Part shown: positions 41,661 to 50,732 of the stretch, in pieces | Position numbering within the stretch: the stretch's first letter is position 1 | Layout of the letters: every line of letters begins with the position of its first letter | Origin: an uncultured Collinsella sp. | Lineage (GTDB): Bacteria > Actinomycetota > Coriobacteriia > Coriobacteriales > Coriobacteriaceae | Assembly: GCA_900540935.1 (NCBI GenBank) | Contig: UQHW01000010.1 | Location: 1-64,000 of the forward strand | Direction: 5' to 3' | DNA: 64,000 nucleotides | The notes under the pieces: model-generated | The model's input: the letters and a program-made list of their open reading frames with translations, nothing else | The model's database searches: none | Told to the model about the DNA's origin: nothing | Position numbers and translations under genes: made by a program

Positions 41661-43223
41661 ATGGCATTCGTTTCTCTCGCCATCATCGCGCTCGTGGCCT
41701 TTGCGAGTCCCTTTATCGCCTCGGCAATTCCCGGAAAGCCCGTTCCCGAGACGGTCTTTTTGCTCGTGTTCGGCGCGGTGCTGGGTCCGCATATGCTCGG
41801 CATCATCCATGTGGACGCCGAGGTCTCGCTCGTGTCCGAGCTCGGCTTGGCCTTTTTGTTCCTGCTCGCCGGTTTTGAGATCGACCCCAAGAACATCACG
41901 GGCGTCGAGGGGCGCTATGGCATGGCGACGTGGGTCGTCACGTTTGGCATCGCCTGGCTTGCCGTGCGCTTTACGCCGTGGTTCTCGGTCAGCCATTTCG
42001 ACGGCATCGCCGTGACGCTCGCGCTTACCTCGACGGCGCTCGGCACGCTCGTGCCCATCATGCGCGAGCGCTCGCTTACCGGCACACGCGTGGGCGATTC
42101 GATTCTCGCGTACGGTACCTGGGGCGAGCTTGGCCCCGTGCTTGCCATGTCGGTGCTGCTCTCTGCGCGCACCGGCATTCAGACACTCGTGATCTTGGGT
42201 CTGTTTGCGGTGGTCTGCGTGCTGCTGGCCGTGGTCCCGAGCCGCTCCAAGCGCGTCGGCAGCCGCTTCTTTGCGTTTGTCGAGGAGCGCGCCGATACCA
42301 CATCGCAGACCTTCGTGCGCTTGACGGTTCTCATCCTGGTCACGCTCGTGGCGTTCTCGGCCATCTTCGATCTCGACATCGTGCTGGGCTCCTTTGCCGC
42401 CGGCTTTGTCCTGCGCTATATCATCCCCGAGGGCAATCACACGCTCGAGACCAAGCTCGATGGTCTGGCCTACGGCTTTTTGATCCCCGTGTTCTTTACC
42501 GTGTCGGGCGCAAAGATCGACCTGACGGCTGTGGCATCGCGCCCCGGGCTGCTCGTGGGCTTTATCGTGGCGCTGCTCATCATCCGCGCCGTGCCCATTC
42601 TTGTCTCTATGAGCATCTGTCCCGAGACGCGCGATGTCTCGGCGTATGGCCGCATTACCGTGGCCCTGTACTGCACCACGGCGCTTCCGATCATCGTTGC
42701 CGTAACGAGTGTGGCCGTCAACGCGGGGGCGCTTTCGCAAGACATTGCCTCGGTCATGGTTGCCGCCGGTGCCATCACGGTGTTTTTGATGCCGCTGCTC
42801 GCCCAACTCTTCTACCGCGTGATCGACGCCGCGCCGGTTGCCGCCGTGGCGGAGGTTGCCGAGCATCCATCCGACGCGCTCGATATTCTGCGCGCTCACC
42901 ACGACCTAGCGAGCTTGCTCGCGCGCGAGCATGAGCTGCTGACTTCGCATGGCCATGGTCGCGTATTCGAGGGCCTGCCTACGCTCGATACGATTGCCGA
43001 GCGTCTTTCTGCCGAGGCGGCGAGCGGCCACATCGATGCCCGCATCGTGGACGCGGCGCACCTGCTTGCCGATAAGACCTATGGAGACGAGGTCGACCCG
43101 TCCGAGCTGACCCAGCGCGAGCGTCGCCGCCTGGAGCGCGCCAAGCTCGCCGTGCGCGAATACCGCCGCCGCATGCTGGAGCTCTATGCAAGAGAAGAAG
43201 CCGAGGACGACGACGGCAAGTAG
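41661..43223 (+). CDS. monovalent cation:proton antiporter (CPA2/KefB-like)
   Basis: A 520-aa protein. The first 390 residues form about 12 transmembrane helices of the CPA2 type (LLAGFEIDPKNI, TSTALGTLVPIM, LGSFAAGFVLRY, VFFTVSGAKIDL, as in Na+/H+ and K+/H+ exchangers). A cytoplasmic helical tail rich in alanine and arginine follows. It probably exchanges Na+ or K+ for H+. ATG 41661 is preceded by GAAAGG. It is divergent from purL and is followed by a set of palindromic sequences. Its regulatory domain lacks a clear TrkA_N motif. Confidence 0.8.
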   Translation: MAFVSLAIIALVAFASPFIASAIPGKPVPETVFLLVFGAVLGPHMLGIIHVDAEVSLVSELGLAFLFLLAGFEIDPKNITGVEGRYGMATWVVTFGIAWLAVRFTPWFSVSHFDGIAVTLALTSTALGTLVPIMRERSLTGTRVGDSILAYGTWGELGPVLAMSVLLSARTGIQTLVILGLFAVVCVLLAVVPSRSKRVGSRFFAFVEERADTTSQTFVRLTVLILVTLVAFSAIFDLDIVLGSFAAGFVLRYIIPEGNHTLETKLDGLAYGFLIPVFFTVSGAKIDLTAVASRPGLLVGFIVALLIIRAVPILVSMSICPETRDVSAYGRITVALYCTTALPIIVAVTSVAVNAGALSQDIASVMVAAGAITVFLMPLLAQLFYRVIDAAPVAAVAEVAEHPSDALDILRAHHDLASLLAREHELLTSHGHGRVFEGLPTLDTIAERLSAEAASGHIDARIVDAAHLLADKTYGDEVDPSELTQRERRRLERAKLAVREYRRRMLELYAREEAEDDDGK

Positions 43224-43270
43224 TCGATACTCTCTCGGGGAAGCCGCGTCCCGCTTTGAAGGCTCGGAAC

Positions 43271-43346
43271 GGGATGTGGTTTCCGAAACGGGGGCCGTTG
43301 GGAAACTGTGTCCCGGAATGGGCGAAATACTGGGACATAGTTTCCC
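43271..43346. repeat. tandem palindromes containing GGGACA/TGTCCC
   Basis: GGGATGTGGTTTCC (43271-43284), GGGAAACTGTGTCCC (43300-43314) and GGGACATAGTTTCCC (43332-43346) can pair alternately: the middle segment is complementary to both outer ones (14 of 15 to the right, about 11 of 14 to the left). The T-rich end (TTTC) could support termination for the antiporter gene. Nothing coding was seen in 43224-43444. Confidence 0.65.
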
Positions 43347-43444
43347 TTTCATAACAGAAGAAGGCGCGCTGCCTGCAGTTGATGCAGACGGCGCGCCTTT
43401 TTGGTTGAGCTATGTTGAGGCTTGAAGCCAAAGCTTGTGGCTCC

Positions 43445-44194
43445 CTAGGAGCGGGCGGCTCCGTCGACGGGGAGCACAGCGCCCGTAATGTAGGCGGCCA
43501 TGTCGCTCGCTAGGAAGACAAAGGCGTTGGCGACATCCTCGGGCTCGCCCATGCGGCCGAGCGGGATGGTAGCGATGATGGGCTTGATGACTTCTTCGGG
43601 CAGGTTGGCGACCATGTCGGTCCTGGTTACGCCGGGGGCGACGGCATTGACGCGAATGCCCACGGGGGCGAGCTCGCGTGAGAGCGACTGGACCATGCCG
43701 TTGACGGCGAACTTGGACGTGGGATAGCCAACGCCAGAGGGCTGACCGTACTTAGCGACCATCGAGCTCGTGGTGGTGATGGTGCCACCGTGGCCGGCTT
43801 CGGTCATGATCTTGGCAGCGGCCTGGTGACCATTAAAGACGGCGACGACGTTGAGGTCCATGACCTTGGCGAACTCCTCGGCCGTGTAGTCCAAAAGGGG
43901 CGAGCGCTGGGAGATACCGGCATTGTTGACGACCGTGTCGAGACCGCCCATGTCGGCTGCGGCCTGCGTAAAGGCCTCGGTTACGGCCTCGAGTGAGGTG
44001 AGGTTGCACGAACGGCCCCAGATCTTTGCCTCGGGATAGGCGGCGGCGAGCTTCTCAACGGCCGCGTCGGCGGTTTCCTGACGCGAGCCAAAGACGGTGA
44101 CGGCGGCGCCTTCCTCGATAAAACGGCAGGCGATGGCATAGCCGATACCGCGCGTGCCTCCGGTGATGATTGCTTTCTTACCCTCGAGCAACAT
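43445..44194 (-). CDS. short-chain dehydrogenase/reductase (FabG-like)
   Basis: A 249-aa classical SDR: TGGTRGIG near residues 11-18 for NAD(P) binding, NNAGIS near 87-92, catalytic S (SSM), Y-x3-K (GYPTSKFA) and the usual PG motif (NAVAPGVTRTDM). ATG 44194 has GGAGG upstream, and an in-frame upstream M would not be preceded by one. Substrate unknown; 3-oxoacyl-ACP-type reductases have this length. It is transcribed alone, between the antiporter and the homoserine dehydrogenase genes. Confidence 0.85.
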   Translation of the reverse strand: MLLEGKKAIITGGTRGIGYAIACRFIEEGAAVTVFGSRQETADAAVEKLAAAYPEAKIWGRSCNLTSLEAVTEAFTQAAADMGGLDTVVNNAGISQRSPLLDYTAEEFAKVMDLNVVAVFNGHQAAAKIMTEAGHGGTITTTSSMVAKYGQPSGVGYPTSKFAVNGMVQSLSRELAPVGIRVNAVAPGVTRTDMVANLPEEVIKPIIATIPLGRMGEPEDVANAFVFLASDMAAYITGAVLPVDGAARS

Positions 44195-44335
44195 GGTGCC
44201 TCCATTCTTCGGGGGTGGACATACGCAGCACAGCATAACGGCGCGCAAAATCAACTTCGTTCGCATATCGGTAAACGGCACCCTCGGTTGTCAGCGAATG
44301 GCCAAGTTGTTCAAACTTTTGCTTGATGAACGTCA

Positions 44336-44372
44336 AACAAAGGGGCTCCCATCCAAACGGACGGGAGCCCCT
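44336..44372 (-). terminator. terminator of the homoserine dehydrogenase gene
   Basis: GGGGCTCCC pairs with GGGAGCCCC (44342-44350, 44363-44371). The minus strand then reads TTTGTTTGAC. It lies 31 bp beyond the stop codon. Confidence 0.8.
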
Positions 44373-44402
44373 CAGGTGCTATGTTGTGTGCCAAGGACTG
44401 GA

Positions 44403-45746
44403 CTAGTTGGCCATGACGCCTTCGGTCCAGGCCTCAACGTCCTCGATGCGCAGGACGTTGGCGACCTCGGCCACGCAGTCGACGCTGGCAAGCTCGGCGG
44501 CGGCAGCCTGGACGTCCTTCTCGAGCGCGCGGTGCGTCAGGAAGATGACCGAGCAGGCATCGCTGACGCCTGACTTGCCGTCCTCGACCTGGTTGATGAG
44601 CGAGATCGAGATGTTGTGCTTGGCAAAGATGTCGACCGTCTCGGACAGGGCGCCCACGCGGTCGGCAACCTTCAGGCGCACATAGTACTTGGTCTGGAGC
44701 TCGTCCATGGGCTTAAAGGCGAGGTTGTGACCATAGGGCTCGATCTCGGGCAACGGAGCCACGCCGCGGCTGATCTGCTCGGAGAGCGACAGGATATCGC
44801 CCACGACGGCGCTCGCGGTGGGGAAGGAGCCTGCGCCAGCACCATAGAACATGGTCTCGCCCACGGCGTCACCCACCACGTAGACGGCGTTCATGGCGCC
44901 GTTGACCTTGGCAAGCATGTGGTCGGCGGGGATCAGCGTGGGGTGCACGCGGACGTCGACGCCGGCGTCGGTGTTACGGGCGATGCCCAGCAGCTTAATG
45001 GTGTAGCCGAGCTCGCGGGCCTGGGCGATGTCCTCGGCACCGATGGTGCGGATACCCTGCTGGTACACATCGTCGGTGGTCACGCGGGTGCCAAAGCCGA
45101 TGGAGGCGAGGATCGCCGTCTTGCTGGCGGCGTCGAAGCCGTCGACGTCGGCGGATGGATCGGCCTCGGCATAGCCCTTGGCCTGCGCGTCGGCAAGGAC
45201 GTCGGCGTAATCGGCGCCCTCGGCGTCCATGCGCGACAGGATATAGTTGGTGGTGCCGTTAAGGATGCCGGCGATGGTCAGGATCTTGTTGCCCACCAGG
45301 TCGTGCTCAAGCGTGCTCACGATGGGGATACCGCCGCCGCAGCTGGCCTCGCACTTAATCTGCACGCCACACGCGCGCGCCTTCTCGGCAAGCGTCTCGA
45401 CGTGACGGCCCAGCAGGGCCTTGTTGGCAGAGACGACGTGCTTGCCGTGCTCAAAGGCAGTGGTGAAGATCTCGGTTGCGGGATGCTCGCCGCCGATCAG
45501 CTCGACGACGATGTCGACGGCGGGGTCGGTTGCGACATCGTGCCAGTCACTCGTAAAGGCCTCGCGCTCAATGCCTGCTGCCTCGGCCTGCTCCCAAGCA
45601 AGCGCGCAGGCGCGGGTCAGCTTAAGGTCGATGCCGTAGGCTGCCAGGTACTCATCGTGGTGGCTCTTGATCAGACGGGCCACGCCGCCGCCGACGGTTC
45701 CCAGACCGATCAGACCGACGTTCACGGTGCGCAGGGGTTCGCTCAT
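44403..45746 (-). CDS. hom: homoserine dehydrogenase with ACT domain
   Basis: A 447-aa NAD(P)-dependent enzyme that reduces aspartate semialdehyde to homoserine, leading to threonine and methionine. Residues 8-22 hold the Rossmann motif VGLIGLGTVGGGVA; AGILNGTTNYIL and the AEADPSADVDG catalytic block follow near 160-210. The C-terminal ACT domain (VADRVGALSETVDIFAKHNISI, from about 350) senses an amino acid, probably threonine. ATG 45746 is used, preceded by AAGGAG. No thrB, thrC or aspartokinase gene is adjacent. Confidence 0.93.
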   Translation of the reverse strand: MSEPLRTVNVGLIGLGTVGGGVARLIKSHHDEYLAAYGIDLKLTRACALAWEQAEAAGIEREAFTSDWHDVATDPAVDIVVELIGGEHPATEIFTTAFEHGKHVVSANKALLGRHVETLAEKARACGVQIKCEASCGGGIPIVSTLEHDLVGNKILTIAGILNGTTNYILSRMDAEGADYADVLADAQAKGYAEADPSADVDGFDAASKTAILASIGFGTRVTTDDVYQQGIRTIGAEDIAQARELGYTIKLLGIARNTDAGVDVRVHPTLIPADHMLAKVNGAMNAVYVVGDAVGETMFYGAGAGSFPTASAVVGDILSLSEQISRGVAPLPEIEPYGHNLAFKPMDELQTKYYVRLKVADRVGALSETVDIFAKHNISISLINQVEDGKSGVSDACSVIFLTHRALEKDVQAAAAELASVDCVAEVANVLRIEDVEAWTEGVMAN

Positions 45747-45963
45747 AGATAGCTCCTTCGTGCATCTTATGGATGGATTAACCGCTTAAAGGTTGAATGC
45801 ATTCTAGCGTGAACCGAGGGCGCGTGCTCGCCAGGCAACAGGAGTCGCACAAAACGCTACCCCAGAAACGCTGCGGAAACATTGGAAACATGCTCGCTAC
45901 AAACGGAACTCCGTAACAAACTGTCAACGTTTGCACCATAAGGTTTGCCCTGTACCGCAAGAC

Positions 45964-45978
45964 GGCCGCATCGCGGCC
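45964..45978 (+). promoter_or_regulatory. leader hairpin upstream of livK-1
   Basis: GGCCGC-ATC-GCGGCC directly ahead of the ribosome site AAAAGGGGG of the first livK gene. It may block ribosome entry or protect the mRNA. The rest of 45747-45996 shows no gene. Confidence 0.35.
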
Positions 45979-45996
45979 AGCGAAAAGGGGGACACC

Positions 45997-47163
45997 ATGC
46001 TCAACATCAACAGCACGCTCAGCCGTAGGAACTTTCTCGCCGGCGCCGTGGCACTCGGCAGCACCGCCGCACTCGCTGGTTGCTCGTCGGGTGGCTCGGA
46101 CGGCGGCTCCGCCGATGACGGCAAGACCTTCAAGATCGGTGTCATCGGCCCTCTGACCGGCGCCGCGGCAACCTATGGCGTTTCGGCCGAGAAGGGTGCC
46201 AAGCTCGCCGCCAAGGATTTCTCGACCAAGGACCTCAAATTCTCGCTTAAGTCCGAGGACGACGTCGCCGACGGCGAAAAGGCCATCAACGCCTTCAATA
46301 CCCTGTGCGACTGGGGCATGCAGGCTCTCGTCGGCCCCGTCACGACTGGTGCCGCCGTCGCCGTCTCGGGCGAGATCGCCGGCGATATGCTCATGGTCAC
46401 GCCTTCGGCCTCGTCGCTCGACGTCACCAAGGACAAGACCACGGTCTTTCAGGTTTGCTTCACCGATCCCACCATGGGCGCCAGCGCCGCGAAGTTCTTG
46501 GCCGAGAAGTACGCGGATGCCAAGATCGCCCTGTTCTACAACTCCGGCGATACGTATAGCTCGGGCGTTGCCGACGCTTTTGCCGAGCAGGCCAAGGCGT
46601 CCAAGCTCGATATCGTCGATACCGAGACCTTTAAGGACGACTCCTCCACGAGCTTTACCAACCAGCTCACCAAGGCCAAGGAGGCCGGCGCCACGCTCAT
46701 CTTTGCGCCGATCTACTACACGCCGGCGTCCGTCCTGCTCAAGAACGCCAAGGACATGGGCTACGATATGACGCTCATGGGTACCGACGGCATGGACGGC
46801 CTGCTCTCTGTCGAGGGCTTCGATACCTCTCTTGCCGAGGGGGTACTGCTCATGACCCCGTTTTCGGCTGACGACGAGAAGAATGCCGACTTCGTCAAGG
46901 CCTATAAGGATGCCTACGACGAGACGCCTAACCAGTTTGCCGCCGACGCCTACGATTGCGTCCACGCAATCGTCGAGGCTATCGATAAAGCGGGCATCGA
47001 CCTTACGGCCGACGGTGCCGACATTGCCGGCGACCTTGCCAAGGCCATGCGCAAGATCAAGATCGAGGGCCTGACGGGCGAGCTCACGTGGAACGACGAA
47101 GGCCAAGTCGAGAAGCCCGCTACGGCCTATGTGATTCAGGACGGCAAGTACATCGCCGCCTAA
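45997..47163 (+). CDS. livK: branched-chain amino acid ABC transporter substrate-binding lipoprotein, copy 1
   Basis: A 388-aa periplasmic-binding-type lipoprotein of the LivK/J family. The signal SRRNFLAGAVALGSTAALAGC combines a twin-arginine-like start with a lipobox (LAGC; the lipidated Cys near residue 28). The mature part has IGVIGPLTGAAATYG and repeated FDTSLAEGVLLMTPF and FAADAYDCVHAIVEA segments. It delivers leucine/isoleucine/valine or a related ligand to LivHMGF encoded downstream. It is highly similar to the second copy. ATG 45997 follows AAAAGGGGG by about 8 bases. Confidence 0.88.
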   Translation: MLNINSTLSRRNFLAGAVALGSTAALAGCSSGGSDGGSADDGKTFKIGVIGPLTGAAATYGVSAEKGAKLAAKDFSTKDLKFSLKSEDDVADGEKAINAFNTLCDWGMQALVGPVTTGAAVAVSGEIAGDMLMVTPSASSLDVTKDKTTVFQVCFTDPTMGASAAKFLAEKYADAKIALFYNSGDTYSSGVADAFAEQAKASKLDIVDTETFKDDSSTSFTNQLTKAKEAGATLIFAPIYYTPASVLLKNAKDMGYDMTLMGTDGMDGLLSVEGFDTSLAEGVLLMTPFSADDEKNADFVKAYKDAYDETPNQFAADAYDCVHAIVEAIDKAGIDLTADGADIAGDLAKAMRKIKIEGLTGELTWNDEGQVEKPATAYVIQDGKYIAA

Positions 47164-47318
47164 GTGCGCATAAAGCACGACCGGTGAGGCTGTTTTATTC
47201 AGGGCAGGGACGCCTGTAACAGAATGGAAACATTACTTTTACATAATAAAGTGGCAATACTGCATAAAGTAATAGAAATACGCAGAATTATGGATAAATG
47301 AACAAATCCAAAGAAAAG

Positions 47319-47347
47319 TTGAAATAATCGCCACTTTCCTTAACTAA
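47319..47347 (+). promoter_or_regulatory. possible promoter of livK-2
   Basis: TTGAAA (47319-47324), a 17-bp spacer and AACTAA (47342-47347) lie in an AT-rich region, while most of 47164-47434 is without genes. Moderate matches only. Confidence 0.35.
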
Positions 47348-47392
47348 AGCGTCTACTATTTTGCGAACGCCGAACACGGCGAAGGATGGCCT

Positions 47393-47413
47393 GTCGGGTA
47401 ACCGAAACCCGAC
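47393..47413 (+). promoter_or_regulatory. leader hairpin upstream of livK-2
   Basis: GTCGGGT-AACCGAA-ACCCGAC, a perfect 7-bp stem about 10 nt ahead of GAGAGGAG. This is the same placement as the leader hairpin of livK-1. Confidence 0.4.
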
Positions 47414-47434
47414 GAGATTTGAGAGGAGAGCCGC

Positions 47435-48622
47435 ATGTCGAGCCTCACCGGTAAGTCATTGAACCCTGTTATGAATCGCAGGAGCGTTATCGCGAGCGCA
47501 GCAGGTCTGGGGGCGATGTCCATTCTAGCTGGCTGCTCCTCCAACGGCGGCGACAGTGGTTCCGCTTCGGGCGACGCTTCGTTTAAGATCGGCACCATCG
47601 GCCCGCTGACCGGCGCCAACGCGTCCTACGGCAAGTCCGTTACCCAGGCTGTCGAGCTTGGCTGCAAGGATTTCTCGACCAAGGAGCTGCCGCTTGTCAG
47701 CAAGGCCGAGGACGACCAGGCTGACGGCGAGAAGGCCGTCAACGCCTTCAACACCCTGCTCGACTGGGGCATGCAGGCCCTCGTCGGCCCGACCACCACG
47801 GGTGCGTCGGTTGCCGTTGCCGCAGAGTGTGGTAACGACCCCGAGACGTTCATGATCACCCCGTCCGCGTCCTCCGAGGACGTTACCAAGGGCAAGGATT
47901 GCGTCTTCCAGGTTTGCTTCACCGACCCCAACCAGGGTGTCAACGCTGCCAAGTTCCTGGCGCAGAAGTATGCGAACGAGAAGTTCGTGCTGTTCTATAA
48001 CTCCGGCGACGCCTATTCTTCGGGCATCGCAGATTCTTTTAAGGCCCAGGCCGCTAAGTCTAAGCTTGAGATTGTCGACGAGGAGACCTTCAAGGACGAC
48101 TCTGCTACGAGTTTTACCAACCAGCTGACCAAGGCAAAGCAGGCCGGCGCCACCATGATTTTTGCACCGATCTACTACACGCCCGCATCCGTCCTGCTCA
48201 AGAACGCCAAGGACATGAGCTACGACGTCAAGATGATGGGCTGCGACGGTATGGACGGTATCCTGGGCGTGGAAGGTTTCGACACCTCTCTGGCCGAGGG
48301 TCTGCTGCTCATGACCCCATTCTCCGCCGATGACGAGAAGAATGCCGACTTCGTCAACGCCTACAAGGATAAGTATGGCGAGACTCCGGACCAGTTTGCC
48401 GCCGACGCCTACGACGGCGTGCATGCGGTGGTCGAGGCCCTCAAGGAAGCCGGCCTGGGTGCCGACGCCGACCCGACCGAGGTTGCCGAGAAGCTTCCCG
48501 AGGCTATGCGCAACATTACCGTTGACGGTCTGACTGGCAAGCTCTCCTGGAACGACAAGGGCCAGGTCCAGAAGGACCCGACGGCGTACGTCATTACCGA
48601 CGGCAAGTACGTACAGGCCTAA
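47435..48622 (+). CDS. livK: branched-chain amino acid ABC transporter substrate-binding lipoprotein, copy 2
   Basis: A 395-aa paralogue of the preceding livK, with long identical blocks (FDTSLAEGLLLMTPFSADDEKNADFV, SFTNQLTKAKQAGAT, IYYTPASVLLKNAKDM). The signal peptide is NRRSVIASAAGLGAMSILAGC. Either ATG 47435 or the internal ATG at 47471 could start it; GAGAGGAGAG lies before the first. The pair resulted from tandem duplication with divergence, and both probably feed the same permease. An extended hairpin lies between this gene and livH. Confidence 0.88.
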   Translation: MSSLTGKSLNPVMNRRSVIASAAGLGAMSILAGCSSNGGDSGSASGDASFKIGTIGPLTGANASYGKSVTQAVELGCKDFSTKELPLVSKAEDDQADGEKAVNAFNTLLDWGMQALVGPTTTGASVAVAAECGNDPETFMITPSASSEDVTKGKDCVFQVCFTDPNQGVNAAKFLAQKYANEKFVLFYNSGDAYSSGIADSFKAQAAKSKLEIVDEETFKDDSATSFTNQLTKAKQAGATMIFAPIYYTPASVLLKNAKDMSYDVKMMGCDGMDGILGVEGFDTSLAEGLLLMTPFSADDEKNADFVNAYKDKYGETPDQFAADAYDGVHAVVEALKEAGLGADADPTEVAEKLPEAMRNITVDGLTGKLSWNDKGQVQKDPTAYVITDGKYVQA

Positions 48623-48653
48623 TTGGCCGCCTTACATAGAGCGGTTTTGATCC

Positions 48654-48685
48654 CAAGCAGGGGAGGTTTTGGCCTTCCCTGCTTG
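48654..48685 (+). promoter_or_regulatory. intercistronic hairpin between livK-2 and livH
   Basis: CAAGCAGGGGAGG and CCTTCCCTGCTTG form a 13-bp stem (one G-T pair) with a TTTTGG loop. No T run follows. It is positioned to stabilise the upstream binding-protein mRNA or reduce read-through, a usual arrangement for abundant binding proteins. Confidence 0.5.
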
Positions 48686-48761
48686 CTTGGTATCTAGGGA
48701 CGATGTAACGTCCCTGTTTCATACATTAACTGGAAACCTATTCGAAAGGGGGATGTGGAAC

Positions 48762-49643
48762 ATGACGGTCTTTATCCAATACCTGGTCAACGGCCTGTCC
48801 ATGGGCAGCGTCTACGCCATCATCGCGTTGGGCTACACCATGGTCTACGGTATCGCCAAGATGCTGAACTTCGCTCACGGCGATGTCATCATGGTCGGTG
48901 CCTATGTCTCGTTCTGCGCCACGTCGTATCTCGGCCTCCCGGGCTGGGCATCTGTAGTTCTCTCTTGCGTGGCCTGCACGGTTCTCGGTGTTCTCATTGA
49001 GGGTCTGGCCTATAAGCCGCTGCGCCAAGCAGGCCCGCTGGCCGTTCTGATCACGGCTATCGGCGTGTCTTACTTCCTGCAGAACGCCGCGCAGCTTCTG
49101 TGGGGCGCCACGCCCAAGAACTTCACTTCGCTCGTCACCTTCCAGGTGCCGGAGTTCTTGGCCAAGTTCAACGTAAGCGCCGTCTCGCTCGTCACCATCG
49201 TCGCCTGCCTGGTTATCATGGCCGGCCTGATGTTCTTTACAGGTAAGACCAAGATGGGCAAGGCCATGCGCGCCGTGTCCGAGGACAAGGCCGCCGCTCA
49301 GCTCATGGGCATCAACGTCAACCGCACCATCTCGATGACGTTTGCCATCGGCTCGGCGCTTGCCGCCATCGCCGGCGTGCTCCTGTGCTCCTACTCGCCG
49401 GTGCTGCAGCCCACGACGGGTGCCATGCCTGGCATCAAGGCCTTCGACGCCGCCGTCTTCGGCGGCATCGGCTCCATCCCCGGTGCCTTTGTCGGTGGCA
49501 TTCTCATCGGCATCATCGAGGCGATGGCGCAGGCTTACATTTCCACGAGCCTTGCCAACTCCATCGTCTTTGGTGTTTTGATCATCGTCCTGCTCGTCAA
49601 GCCTGCCGGCCTCTTGGGCAAGTACGTCCCCGAGAAGGTGTAG
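48762..49643 (+). CDS. livH: branched-chain amino acid ABC transporter permease LivH
   Basis: A 293-aa membrane protein with about eight helices and the LivH blocks LVNGLSMGSVYAIIALGYTMVYGIAKMLNFAHGDV and KAFDAAVFGGIGSIPGAFVGGI. It pairs with LivM to form the translocation pore. ATG 48762 has AAAGGGGG about 9 bases upstream; ATG 48753 in the same frame is too close. The livM gene follows with 9 bp between stop and start. Confidence 0.88.
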   Translation: MTVFIQYLVNGLSMGSVYAIIALGYTMVYGIAKMLNFAHGDVIMVGAYVSFCATSYLGLPGWASVVLSCVACTVLGVLIEGLAYKPLRQAGPLAVLITAIGVSYFLQNAAQLLWGATPKNFTSLVTFQVPEFLAKFNVSAVSLVTIVACLVIMAGLMFFTGKTKMGKAMRAVSEDKAAAQLMGINVNRTISMTFAIGSALAAIAGVLLCSYSPVLQPTTGAMPGIKAFDAAVFGGIGSIPGAFVGGILIGIIEAMAQAYISTSLANSIVFGVLIIVLLVKPAGLLGKYVPEKV

Positions 49644-49652
49644 GTGAGCGTT

Positions 49653-50732
49653 ATGAAGTTTCTTAAAGACAAGCAGACGCGTCACGACTTTGTCACGTAC
49701 GCCATGTGCATCGTGGCCTTCGCCATCGTGTTCTTTATGCAGTCTAACCACATGATTCCGCGCATGATCGCCGGTCAGCTGGTTCCCATCACGGCCTATA
49801 TCGTCATGGCCATTTCCCTCAACCTCGTCGTCGGCATCGCGGGCGACTTGTCGCTGGGCCACGCGGGCTTTATGAGCGTCGGTGCCTACACGGGCATCGT
49901 CACCGCCGTCGCGCTGGAGAGCGCCGTTCCGTCCGATCCGATGCGTCTGATCATCAGCATTGTGGTCGGCGCTATCGCCGCTGCCATCTTGGGCTTCTTG
50001 ATTGGTATCCCGGTCCTGCGCCTGAGCGGCGACTATCTGGCCATCGTGACCCTGGCTTTTGGCGAGATCATCAAAGAGATCGTCACCTGCCTCATTGTGG
50101 GCGTCGACTCCCGCGGCCTGCACGTGATTTTTAACATCACGGGCAACTCTACGATCGACGACCTGCACCTGCTCGAGGACGGCACCGCCATCATCAAGGG
50201 CGCCCAGGGCGCCTCGGGCGTGTCGACGTACTCGACCTTCCTCGCCGGTGCCATCCTGGTCATGGTCACACTCGTGATCGTGCTCAACCTGGTCCGCAGC
50301 CGTACCGGCCGTGCCATTATGGCCGTGCGCGATAACAAGATTGCAGCCGAGTCCGTAGGCATCTCCGTCACGGAGTACCGCATGATCGCCTTCGTGGTTT
50401 CCGCTGCCCTCGCCGGTGCTGCCGGAGCTCTCTTCGGCGGTAACTTCTCGCAGCTCTCCGCCACCAAGTTCGACTTCAACACGTCGATCCTCATTCTGGT
50501 GTTCGTGGTCCTGGGCGGCCTGGGCAACATGCGCGGTTCCGTCATCGCGGCGGCGTTGCTCACGGTGCTTCCCGAGCTGCTCCGTCAGTTCTCGGACTAC
50601 CGCATGCTCATCTACGCCATCGTGTTGATCCTGGTCATGATCTTTACCAACAACCCGCAGCTCAAGGCGTTCTTCGGTCGCGTCAAGGACCGCTTTGCTT
50701 CCAAGAAGGAGGTGGCAGCCGATGCCCAGTAA
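49653..50732 (+). CDS. livM: branched-chain amino acid ABC transporter permease LivM
   Basis: A 359-aa membrane protein with about nine helices: AYIVMAISLNLVVGIAGDLSLGHAGFMSVGAYTG, LRLSGDYLAIVTLAFGEI and SAALAGAAGALFGG are standard LivM features. ATG 49653 follows AGGTGA by 6 bases; an in-frame GTG 49644 is possible. The end overlaps the start of livG by 11 nt (livG start at 50722). Confidence 0.88.
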   Translation: MKFLKDKQTRHDFVTYAMCIVAFAIVFFMQSNHMIPRMIAGQLVPITAYIVMAISLNLVVGIAGDLSLGHAGFMSVGAYTGIVTAVALESAVPSDPMRLIISIVVGAIAAAILGFLIGIPVLRLSGDYLAIVTLAFGEIIKEIVTCLIVGVDSRGLHVIFNITGNSTIDDLHLLEDGTAIIKGAQGASGVSTYSTFLAGAILVMVTLVIVLNLVRSRTGRAIMAVRDNKIAAESVGISVTEYRMIAFVVSAALAGAAGALFGGNFSQLSATKFDFNTSILILVFVVLGGLGNMRGSVIAAALLTVLPELLRQFSDYRMLIYAIVLILVMIFTNNPQLKAFFGRVKDRFASKKEVAADAQ

